Origin: Archaeoglobus_B sp964471215
GTDB lineage: Archaea; Halobacteriota; Archaeoglobi; Archaeoglobales; Archaeoglobaceae
Reading direction: 5' to 3'
NCBI GenBank assembly: GCA_964471215.1
Contig: CAYYFC010000041.1
Location: 1 to 11,002, forward strand
DNA length: 11,002 nt
Both the position numbers and the translations under genes were made by a program. Positions 1 to 6,701 of the stretch are shown here, one piece after another. Position 1 is the first letter of the stretch. The number at the start of each line of letters is the position of its first letter. The notes below the pieces were generated by a model. It ran no database searches. It had not been told where the DNA came from and saw only the letters and a list, made by a program, of their open reading frames with translations.

Positions 1-1004
1 GAGTAATGGATGCAGATCTCCAACATCCCCCCGAGAAAATCCTCGAACTCCTATCCGCCATAGAGAATGGCGCAGATATCGCAATAGCAAGCAGATATGT
101 AGAGGGAGGGGAGATCGAAAACTGGGGACTGAGAAGAAAAATAATATCAAAAGGAGCTACAACACTTGTTCACATACTAATTCCCACATTTAAACAAATT
201 AAAGATCCATTATCTGGGTTCTTTCTTGTAAGAAGAGGGGTAGTGGAGGGTATTGAATTAAATCCTCACGGGTTCAAGATACTACTCGAAATATTGGCAA
301 AAGGAAAATACTCTTCCGTAATTGAGGTTCCATACAAATTTAAAGAGAGAGAACTAGGAGAAAGTAAACTCAATTTTAAGGAGTACGCAAAATACCTTCG
401 CCAGTTATGGAATACAATATCCCAAACCCTGCCTAGCTTCGACTTGAAGAAAATATTACTAGCTACTGCATTCTCGCCACCAATAATAAGTTTTTCCCTT
501 TGCACATTCCTTTATCTGACAGTTTTGAGTCATATTGTAAGCAGCACTTCACTCATGCTCCTACTTTTAATGCAATTATCTATAATCACCAGTCTAACTA
601 TCCTTTTGCTTGAAACATATTTCCTTGCTAAAAACACTGTGAAAAAAGGAAAGCATGACATTCTAAGTGTTGCTTTTAACTTCTGGAGCAGTGCGTTTAT
701 AGCATCACTTCTCGTGTCAGCATTTATAACCACTCTTATGCCAATACATCCTCTAGTTGTAATGATTTCAGGGCTTCTGTCATTTAGTGTAATGCAAAGT
801 ATTTTGGTACCAATAATAATAGTAAGATACACAACCACGCTAGCTTTTAGTTCGAGACCATTAAACATATTGCCGCATACACAATACTTCGGGAGATGGG
901 AATTTCCAACTGCATCTCTTCAGACATCGTTCGAGCATGCACTTATTCGGCCAACTATCCTAACAAATATGAGAAAAATAATGACAATCTTCTGTATTAA
1001 GTAA
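1..1004 (+). CDS. Dolichol-phosphate mannosyltransferase-like family 2 glycosyltransferase with GtrA-like membrane domain (5' end missing)
   Basis: The likely role is transfer of a sugar from a nucleotide sugar to a polyprenyl (dolichol) phosphate at the cytoplasmic membrane, supplying glycosylation. The frame is open to the left edge: the first complete codon (base 3) gives V, followed by MDADLQHPPE, the metal-binding DxD segment found inside DPM1/GT2 proteins. The ATG at base 6 is therefore internal, and I estimate 80-90 N-terminal residues are missing. Counting from that Met, DPLSGFF lies at 67-73 and GESKL at 118-122, both DPM-synthase hallmarks. After residue 148 come about four membrane helices (roughly 150-172, 181-208, 222-243, 250-275), the layout of the GtrA-like domain fused to some archaeal DPM synthases. 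About 55 residues of unassigned tail follow. The sugar donor cannot be read from the sequence. The class is secure; the exact substrate is not. Confidence 0.88.
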   Translation, partial: VMDADLQHPPEKILELLSAIENGADIAIASRYVEGGEIENWGLRRKIISKGATTLVHILIPTFKQIKDPLSGFFLVRRGVVEGIELNPHGFKILLEILAKGKYSSVIEVPYKFKERELGESKLNFKEYAKYLRQLWNTISQTLPSFDLKKILLATAFSPPIISFSLCTFLYLTVLSHIVSSTSLMLLLLMQLSIITSLTILLLETYFLAKNTVKKGKHDILSVAFNFWSSAFIASLLVSAFITTLMPIHPLVVMISGLLSFSVMQSILVPIIIVRYTTTLAFSSRPLNILPHTQYFGRWEFPTASLQTSFEHALIRPTILTNMRKIMTIFCIK

Positions 1005-1072
1005 ATTTCGGGTACTTGGAATAACTTTCATTACAATATAAACGCAATTTCCTTAATGGATTAAATGTCGTT

Positions 1073-1093
1073 TGACTTTATTAAGTTAATATC
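1073..1093 (+). promoter_or_regulatory. Possible archaeal promoter (TATA-like) for the two unknown genes
   Basis: The intergenic stretch 1005-1154 is strongly A/T-rich. GACTTTATTAAGTTAATATC around 1073-1093 resembles a BRE/TATA element, and it lies about 65 bases before the ATG at 1155, leaving room for a short leader with a GGTG ribosome-binding site at 1143-1146. In such A/T-rich DNA the match is weak evidence. Confidence 0.3.
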
Positions 1094-1154
1094 TGACAAC
1101 TTTAATCTGGTACATTAGAGGTTAATTTGAAGAATTCTTACTGGTGTGAAAGAT

Positions 1155-1718
1155 ATGAGCGAGGTAATAGAAAGATATGTGCGAAGGTTTCCGGGTGGTA
1201 GTGGGCGTGTTATACTTAGCATGCTTATAGTTTTTATTACTGGACTTGCGGCTCTACTCTTAAGCAGTATATCCATGCTCCTCGTACGAACATTTCTAAT
1301 ATTGTTTATAACGTCTTTTTTGGGGTTCTTCCTTGTAAGGTTTTTGCGTTTCAAAAGAATATCAAAATATCTCCTTAAAGATAGAAAATATTCCAGAGGA
1401 CCGCGGCTAATTGACAGATTTGGTAAATTCTCACAAGGCCTTTTAATGCTGATGCTTATGTTTTTGCCGTTCATATTAATACCATTTATGCCCCCTGACA
1501 TGTGGTTAGGTTTTTTACTCGGACTTTTTTGCGGATCTAACTTCGGAGAACTATGTTTTTATTCACATGTGAGGTTCTGGGAGCGGAAGAATAATTTATT
1601 GGTATTTTCATACTGGTTATGGGATTTCACAATACCAACGAGTCCAGAGTTGCTGGAGTTGGGATACTTTGCAAGACCTATTAAAAGAGAAAAACAAAGT
1701 GCACGTGCAAATCCGTAA
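1155..1718 (+). CDS. Hypothetical four-helix integral membrane protein
   Basis: I do not recognise this family. I chose the ATG at 1155 because GGTG at 1143-1146 sits at a normal distance upstream; an in-frame GTG at 1146 would add three residues. The protein has about 187 residues. Numbered from the GTG, there is a short polar N-terminus, two hydrophobic helices (about 22-42 and 45-66), a basic loop rich in Arg and Lys (about 67-95), two more hydrophobic segments (about 98-115 and 119-140), and a polar C-terminus with aromatic residues around 145-163. The basic loop suggests it is cytoplasmic, with both ends also inside. There is no signal peptide, catalytic motif or metal site. The next gene starts inside its last 50 bases, so the two are probably co-transcribed and translationally coupled. 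Confidence 0.65.
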   Translation: MSEVIERYVRRFPGGSGRVILSMLIVFITGLAALLLSSISMLLVRTFLILFITSFLGFFLVRFLRFKRISKYLLKDRKYSRGPRLIDRFGKFSQGLLMLMLMFLPFILIPFMPPDMWLGFLLGLFCGSNFGELCFYSHVRFWERKNNLLVFSYWLWDFTIPTSPELLELGYFARPIKREKQSARANP

Positions 1719-2112
1719 GAATATAATATCCGATATCGAACGTGCATTAAGATATTTGGATAAGGGTTTTGACGCCTCAAGGAAGAAGTACAGAAAAAGT
1801 AAAGTGCTTAGTGTAGTATTAAGACCTATATTGGGAATACTGGGAGTATGGGCAGAAAGAGCAAGTTATGAGAGTATAATTAAGGCTTTCTTGGTCGCAC
1901 ATTCAATAATTACAAAACTTCTTATAGAAATAAATTTTAAGGAATTAGGATTACAGAGAGAAGAAGAAGCCTTAAGAACTATTTTGGATCAATACAAACC
2001 AGAAGATGTATTGATTTTGTTTAGAGAAGGTATGTACAGTTCTCTAATGGAAAAAATAGAGAGATTTCGTGAGCACGTTTATCAAATACTTACACGTATA
2101 AAGTCAGTATAA
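1669..2112 (+). CDS. Hypothetical small helical protein
   Basis: The family is unrecognised. It is a 147-residue, Lys/Arg/Glu-rich protein that reads as almost entirely alpha-helical, with no convincing membrane segment. A hydrophobic amphipathic stretch lies at about 46-60 and another at about 70-90. The C-terminal third (about 96-147) is highly charged and could form a coiled hairpin. The start used is TTG at 1669, with GGAG at 1655-1658 ten bases upstream; GTG codons at 1699 and 1705 are alternatives that shorten the overlap with the preceding membrane-protein gene. The overlap suggests the two act together, perhaps as a membrane protein and a cytoplasmic partner (inference). Its stop overlaps the stop end of the convergent oppF gene by nine bases. 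Confidence 0.6.
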   Translation: MQDLLKEKNKVHVQIRKNIISDIERALRYLDKGFDASRKKYRKSKVLSVVLRPILGILGVWAERASYESIIKAFLVAHSIITKLLIEINFKELGLQREEEALRTILDQYKPEDVLILFREGMYSSLMEKIERFREHVYQILTRIKSV

Positions 2113-3084
2113 ATGACACGCAACATAGTGTCCTCCACCCATATCTTTGAGCTCTGGTTCTTCTTTCCGACATATATCCATTGCATATTTACATCTTGGA
2201 TGAAATCTACATCCAGGTGGTGGATTTATAGGGTTTGGCGGTTCTCCTTTTAATATTTCTCTCTTTTTCTTTAATGTCGGATCAGGTACCGGAACGGCCG
2301 ATATTAAAGCCTTAGTATATGGATGAAGAGCATTTTCGACAACTTTATCTACCGAGCCTAATTCAACTATCTTCCCAACATACATTATTGCAATCCTATC
2401 GCTAATATTATAAGCTACGGCTAAATCGTGCGTTATAAACAAGTACGTAAGCCCTAATTCCTCTCTTAGATTTAATAAGAGTTCTAAAACTCCTGCTCTT
2501 ATCGACACATCTAACATCGAGACGGGTTCATCTGCTACAATAAACTCGGGTCTCATTACTATAGCCCTTGCGATCGCAACTCTTTGCCTTTGCCCTCCAC
2601 TAAGTTCATGTGGAAACCTCATGAAAAAGGCCTCTGGAGGTATTAATTCCACTTCCTCCAAGGCTTTCCTGACTAATTCTTTCTCTTCCTCAGGGTCATA
2701 TGTAATGCGGTTTATCCTGAGAGGTTCTGCCACTATGTCATATACTGTCATACGAGGATTTAACGATTCGTACGGATCTTGATAAATTATCTGCATCCTT
2801 CGCCTGAACGGCCTTAACTCTTGCCTTTTTAAGTGAGTTATATCCTTTCCATCAAAGATAATCTTGCCTGCAGTAGGTTCGTACAGGCGCAAAATCGTCT
2901 TCCCTAGAGTAGTTTTGCCACATCCAGATTCACCCGCAAGTGTGAAAATCTCTCCTTTCTTTATTTCAAAAGTGACCCCATCAACGGCATGTACCCATAA
3001 TTTGCGTCTCTTTATAACGTCGTATAAGCTTCTTCTCACCGGAAACCATTTTTTAAGGTTCTCCACTTTAACGATAAAATCCAA
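2104..3084 (-). CDS. oppF: Oligopeptide/dipeptide-type ABC transporter ATPase (OppF/DppF)
   Basis: This is the second of the two ATPases that drive import through OppB/OppC from the cytoplasmic side. It has 326 residues, the normal length. Motifs: Walker A GESGCGKTT at 51-59, Q-loop Gln102, signature LSGGQ at 161-165, Walker B ending ADEP at 184-187, and switch His219. The HPYTKALISAVP stretch is the oligo_HPY extension, followed by four cysteines at 292, 298, 305 and 323. This Cys cluster is shared by Opp/Dpp ATPases, and some members bind an Fe-S cluster there. The start is TTG, five bases after the oppD stop. GGTGAG, which overlaps that stop, is a good ribosome-binding site and supports the unusual start. 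OppF rather than OppD is assigned from LSGGQRQRVAIARA, the DPYESLNP segment and its last place in the operon. The real substrate may not be a peptide. Confidence 0.95.
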   Translation of the reverse strand: MDFIVKVENLKKWFPVRRSLYDVIKRRKLWVHAVDGVTFEIKKGEIFTLAGESGCGKTTLGKTILRLYEPTAGKIIFDGKDITHLKRQELRPFRRRMQIIYQDPYESLNPRMTVYDIVAEPLRINRITYDPEEEKELVRKALEEVELIPPEAFFMRFPHELSGGQRQRVAIARAIVMRPEFIVADEPVSMLDVSIRAGVLELLLNLREELGLTYLFITHDLAVAYNISDRIAIMYVGKIVELGSVDKVVENALHPYTKALISAVPVPDPTLKKKREILKGEPPNPINPPPGCRFHPRCKYAMDICRKEEPELKDMGGGHYVACHLY

Positions 3085-3089
3085 TTATC

Positions 3090-4076
3090 TCACCCACTCC
3101 AAAATTCTATTTCCTTGATATCGTCCGCAAAATGACATGCAACAAATCGCCCTTTTTCTATTTCTTGCATCTCAGGTTCTTCCTTAGAACATATGTCTTT
3201 CGCATAAGAGCATCTTGGATGAAATCTACAACCTGTAGGCGGATTTAACAAGTTAGGCGGAAAGCCTGGGATAGAAATTAATTTCTTCTTCTCCTTTATG
3301 GATGGTATGGCTGCTATCAGTCCACGTGTATAAGGATGTATCGGGTTTTTGAATATAGACTTTACATCTGCCCATTCAACAATTTTTCCTGCATACATGA
3401 TTGCAACCTTATCGCATGTCTCGGCGATTACGGATAAGTCGTGTGTTATGAGCAGTACTGCCATGTTTATCTTTTTACGCAATTCCTTCAATAGATCGAG
3501 TATCTGCGCCTGTATTGTAACATCTAACGCAGTGGTAGGCTCATCTGCGATTACCAAATCCGGATTACATGCCAGTGCCATAGCTATCATAGCACGTTGC
3601 CTCATTCCTCCACTAAATTCATGAGGGTAATGCTTCGCTCTCGAAGGATCCAATCCCACCATCCTAAAGAGTTCATATACACGCTCCCACGCCTCCTCCT
3701 CACTTACATCTTCATGTGTTAATATGGCTTCAACTATTTGATCGCCAACTCTAAATACCGGATTTAAAGCATTCATCGCACCTTGGAACACCATCGAAAT
3801 TCTTTTCCATCTTATCTCCTTTCTAAATCTATCATCAGGGAGCTTCAAGAGATCTATGCCATCAAAGAGAATTTTTCCGCTAACGATTCTACCCTCTGGA
3901 GGTAAGAGCCTCATAATCGCAAGAGCTAATGTTGATTTTCCACACCCGGATTCTCCTGCAAGACCAAGGGCCTCACCTCGCTCTATCTCCAAAGAAACAT
4001 TATCAACCGCTTTAACACTACCCTCGCTGATCTCGTAGTACACCCTTAAATTCTCGATCTTCAGCAATGGAGACAC
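3090..4076 (-). CDS. oppD: Oligopeptide/dipeptide-type ABC transporter ATPase (OppD/DppD)
   Basis: This is the first ATPase of the importer, expected to pair with OppF on the cytoplasmic face of OppB/OppC. It has 328 residues, the normal length. Walker A GESGCGKST is at 41-49, Q-loop Gln98 lies in VFQGAMNALNP (typical of OppD), the signature SGGMRQR starts at 155 (the OppD version, with M for Q), Walker B is LVIADEP at 174-180, and the switch is His212. The oligo_HPY extension (HPYTRGLIAAIPS) is followed by cysteines 283, 289, 296 and 314, spaced as in OppF. The GTG start has a near-perfect site, AGGAGGAG, six bases upstream, formed by the last codons of oppC; the oppC stop lies between the two. 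This indicates tight translational coupling. Nothing in it looks damaged. Confidence 0.95.
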   Translation of the reverse strand: MSPLLKIENLRVYYEISEGSVKAVDNVSLEIERGEALGLAGESGCGKSTLALAIMRLLPPEGRIVSGKILFDGIDLLKLPDDRFRKEIRWKRISMVFQGAMNALNPVFRVGDQIVEAILTHEDVSEEEAWERVYELFRMVGLDPSRAKHYPHEFSGGMRQRAMIAMALACNPDLVIADEPTTALDVTIQAQILDLLKELRKKINMAVLLITHDLSVIAETCDKVAIMYAGKIVEWADVKSIFKNPIHPYTRGLIAAIPSIKEKKKLISIPGFPPNLLNPPTGCRFHPRCSYAKDICSKEEPEMQEIEKGRFVACHFADDIKEIEFWSG

Positions 4077-4078
4077 TA

Positions 4079-5521
4079 TTATCTCCTCCTAAGTCTTGGA
4101 TTGAGAATCTCATCAAGAGCATTTCCGATGAAAACGAATGATACGCAAACAAGTGTTATTGCCAGACCTGGTGGAACAACGCACCACCATGCACCTCGAG
4201 AGAATGCTCCACGCATTTCTGCATAGTGTAATATCATGCCCCAACTTATATGTACAGGATCCCCAAGTCCTAAGAAGCTAAGCGCTGCTTCTATGAGTAT
4301 CGCTGATGCTATCATCAAAATTGCTTCTGCAAAAACCAACGGCATAACATTTGGTAATATGTGTTTTCTCATGATATAGAAATCTGTAGCCCCTGCAGCT
4401 CTTGCAGCTTCAACGAAGGCTCTTTCCTTTAGCGTGAGAACTTGTGCACGAATGAAACGGGCTGTTGTTGGCCAGCTTAAGATCCCAATAACAAGAATTA
4501 TGGTAGTTATACTAGGCCCCAAGATCGCTGCAAGTACGATCATAAGAGGCAATCCGGGAATCACCAACATAATATCAGTTATTCTCATCAATATGTCGTC
4601 TATTTTCCCTCCCATGTAACCTGATACTATTCCGATAAACGTACCTATAACAACAGTCATCAACGTTGCTAGAAAGCCTATCAGTAAAGATACTTGAGTG
4701 CCATATATCATTTGACTAAATACATCCCTTCCAGCATCATCCGTTCCAAGTATAAACGTTTTTGTCATTTCTATATGCAACCTCATTGTTAGATCAAATG
4801 TTGAAAACATCATAGGTTCCTCTTTTACGTACCATGATCCTGACTTTTCGTCAAAATACTCATAACAAAAGGCATCTCCACCAAACCACTCCCTATTTGT
4901 GACACTTTCATTTATCGCCATCTCCCAAGTAACATAAATTATATGTACATTTGGATCTAGCATTCCAATTCCGATGTGGAAAATCTTATCGACTCCAAGT
5001 TTTAGATTAGAAAATTCTGCCTCCACCCATGTAGGGTTTGAATCGTCTAATTCTACGAGAATTGTTTTCTTAACAACTACCTTATTTAAATCCGGAAAAT
5101 GGTATGGTGAGCCGTCATCCTCCCATATATATATTGTCAATTCCCCTTTCCAGTCCCTTCTGCTACCTAGAAAGAATCCTATCGATTTAACATAAATGAA
5201 GTCTTTTCCGAGTTTGTCTGATACCTTAAACCTCTCGGCAACAATAGGACCATCGGGTACCGTTGGGATAGTCATTTCAGGTTTTCCTATGCATGATTCT
5301 ATCCGAATGTTCTTGACAAATGGTGGAAGGAAGGAGGGACCGACAGTATCTTTAGGATCATATCCCCAAATACTAACAATTATAGGCGCAAAGAAGGCAA
5401 TACCAATAAAAAACATCAACATAAAGAGACCAAACATACCAGACTTTTTTCTTTTAAACTGCGACCATAAACTCAACAGTGATCTTTTGTACAACTCCCA
5501 TCTTGAGACTGTAGCTCCCAT
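4079..5521 (-). CDS. oppC: ABC transporter permease OppC/DppC with a large extra extracytoplasmic beta-rich domain
   Basis: This is one of the two channel-forming membrane subunits of the importer. Family hallmarks (numbered from an upstream GTG): an N-terminal OppC_N helix at about 33-55, ILGTDDAGRD from 261, about five membrane helices between 281 and 472, and an EAA coupling loop, AARAAGATDFYIMRKHILPN, at 376-395, that contacts an ATPase. At 480-484 residues it is much longer than the usual 280-310. The excess is about residues 75-256, between helix 1 and the GTD motif, on the outer side of the membrane. It is full of alternating beta-type segments (for example ELTIYIWEDDGSPY) and resembles a jelly-roll carbohydrate-binding-type domain. 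I prefer the ATG at 5521, preceded by GGTGA at five bases; GTG codons at 5533 and 5530 are possible but have poor ribosome-binding sites. It follows oppB closely. Confidence 0.93.
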   Translation of the reverse strand: MGATVSRWELYKRSLLSLWSQFKRKKSGMFGLFMLMFFIGIAFFAPIIVSIWGYDPKDTVGPSFLPPFVKNIRIESCIGKPEMTIPTVPDGPIVAERFKVSDKLGKDFIYVKSIGFFLGSRRDWKGELTIYIWEDDGSPYHFPDLNKVVVKKTILVELDDSNPTWVEAEFSNLKLGVDKIFHIGIGMLDPNVHIIYVTWEMAINESVTNREWFGGDAFCYEYFDEKSGSWYVKEEPMMFSTFDLTMRLHIEMTKTFILGTDDAGRDVFSQMIYGTQVSLLIGFLATLMTVVIGTFIGIVSGYMGGKIDDILMRITDIMLVIPGLPLMIVLAAILGPSITTIILVIGILSWPTTARFIRAQVLTLKERAFVEAARAAGATDFYIMRKHILPNVMPLVFAEAILMIASAILIEAALSFLGLGDPVHISWGMILHYAEMRGAFSRGAWWCVVPPGLAITLVCVSFVFIGNALDEILNPRLRRR

Positions 5522-5538
5522 CGTTGTCACCACAGCCT

Positions 5539-6516
5539 TTAATACTTTACCCTAGGATCAAGAAATCCATAGAGAAGGTCCGCAATAAAATTGGCAAATA
5601 TCGTTATGAGAGCTATAACATAAAAGGCTCCCTCAAGGACTGGATAATCCTGATTCATTACCGCCTCATAAATCAATGTTCCCATTCCTGGCCATGAAAA
5701 CACAGTTTCCGTTAAGATTGCACCACTGACTATAGATGCCATTGCTAACGCTATTACGGTAACTAGTGGCAACATAGCATTTCTCATAGCATGTTTGTAT
5801 ATTATTGTCTTCTCATCAAGGCCCTTTGCTCTTGCAGTTAGGATATAATCCTCAGTCATAGCATCCAACATTGCATTCCTAGTAATGAGGATCCAGCCAC
5901 CAAAGCTTATAAGCGTAAGCGCGAGAAGTGGCAAGAACATGTGCCATAACACATCAGCTACGAAATGAAGGGGCGTAGGATATCTGGCGAGTGCAGATGT
6001 TGCACGCCCCAACGGGAAAATGGGAATGTAGTATGCAAATACTAGGAGGAGTATCAATCCTATCCAGAAAACTGGTAATGAGTATAAGAACAAACCTATA
6101 AATAGTGTTGCAACGTCAAATTTGCTTCCTGGCTTCGCAGCCGCAATCGCTCCTATCAATATTCCTACTACGATCGATATAACAGTTGCAGACCCCAGTA
6201 GTAGCAAAGTCCACGGAAGATACTCCATAATAAGATCTCCAACATTTTTTCCGTGAAAGAATGATATCCCAAACCTAAATGTGAGAAGATTGTAAAGGTA
6301 TATAAAGTATTGCTCGTGCAGCGGTCTGTTAAGCCCCCATAGTGAAAGTAGTCGCTTCATAGCCTCCGGATTATCCTTTATTCTCGGATTACCAATAACA
6401 AATACTGCGGGATTGCCCGGCATGATTCTAAAGATAAAGAAATTTATCGTAATCACGATAAGTATTGTTATAAACATTTGAATTGATCGTTTTATGAGAA
6501 ATTCTTTATATCCCAT
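5539..6516 (-). CDS. oppB: ABC transporter permease OppB/DppB
   Basis: This is the partner channel subunit of OppC. It has 325 residues, the usual length. The N-terminus is family-typical: a first helix at about 11-31 running into FRIMPGNP, then a loop with LGLNRPLHEQY-like sequence (WGLNRPLHEQYFIYL) at about 60-74. Further helices lie at about 101-127, 136-163, 193-213, 250-270 and 296-318. The EAA coupling loop, ARAKGLDEKTIIYKHAMRNA, is at 228-247, and the protein ends with the standard LLYGFLDPRVKY. The ATG start lacks an obvious ribosome-binding site; the leader just before it is GC-rich, unlike the rest of the spacer. It heads the oppBCDF unit, with its own promoter-like sequence about 60 bases upstream and the binding-protein gene further upstream on the same strand. 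Confidence 0.95.
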   Translation of the reverse strand: MGYKEFLIKRSIQMFITILIVITINFFIFRIMPGNPAVFVIGNPRIKDNPEAMKRLLSLWGLNRPLHEQYFIYLYNLLTFRFGISFFHGKNVGDLIMEYLPWTLLLLGSATVISIVVGILIGAIAAAKPGSKFDVATLFIGLFLYSLPVFWIGLILLLVFAYYIPIFPLGRATSALARYPTPLHFVADVLWHMFLPLLALTLISFGGWILITRNAMLDAMTEDYILTARAKGLDEKTIIYKHAMRNAMLPLVTVIALAMASIVSGAILTETVFSWPGMGTLIYEAVMNQDYPVLEGAFYVIALITIFANFIADLLYGFLDPRVKY

Positions 6517-6561
6517 GAGGGGTGCCCCGGTGGCAGTTTTCGAGTGGTAGTTTTGTACTGA

Positions 6562-6590
6562 GAGATAATAAAAATTTTAAAAGTTTTTCA
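6562..6590 (-). promoter_or_regulatory. Probable TATA-type promoter of oppBCDF
   Basis: On the - strand the sequence reads GAAAAACTTTTAAAATTTTT, a good BRE/TATA-like element centred near 6578. It is about 60 bases before the oppB ATG at 6516, so a start point near 6552 would give a leader of about 35 bases. It would let the membrane and ATPase subunits be expressed separately from the binding protein. Judged from sequence only. Confidence 0.5.
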
Positions 6591-6640
6591 TTTTGCTAAA
6601 GATCAAAAAGAATTAACGCGTAGACTAGATCGTTGCTTGC

Positions 6641-6660
6641 GAAAGTAAATAAAAAATAAG
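6641..6660 (-). terminator. T-rich archaeal-type terminator after the binding-protein gene
   Basis: On the - strand, CTTATTTTTTATTTACTTTC lies 40-60 bases after the binding-protein stop codon. Archaeal termination often needs only such a U-rich run without a hairpin, and I see no convincing stem here. Partial termination would give more binding protein than permease, as is usual for these systems. Confidence 0.45.
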
Positions 6661-6701
6661 TAAAGTTTTGTGTTCTTTGCGGTTATACTACATACGCTGA
6701 A

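Noticed and set aside
6..8. ATG at base 6 as the start of the glycosyltransferase
   Set aside because: The motif that begins there (MDADLQHPPE) lies in the middle of the catalytic domain in this family, and the frame stays open to the window edge.
1669..2112. HEPN-type RNase assignment for the small helical protein
   Set aside because: Helical content and an overlapping membrane-protein gene invited the idea, but the RxxxxH-type catalytic motif is not present.
6517..6540. GGGGTGCCCC near-palindrome just before oppB as an operator or hairpin
   Set aside because: The loop would be only two bases and the arms four; too small to support a regulatory call.
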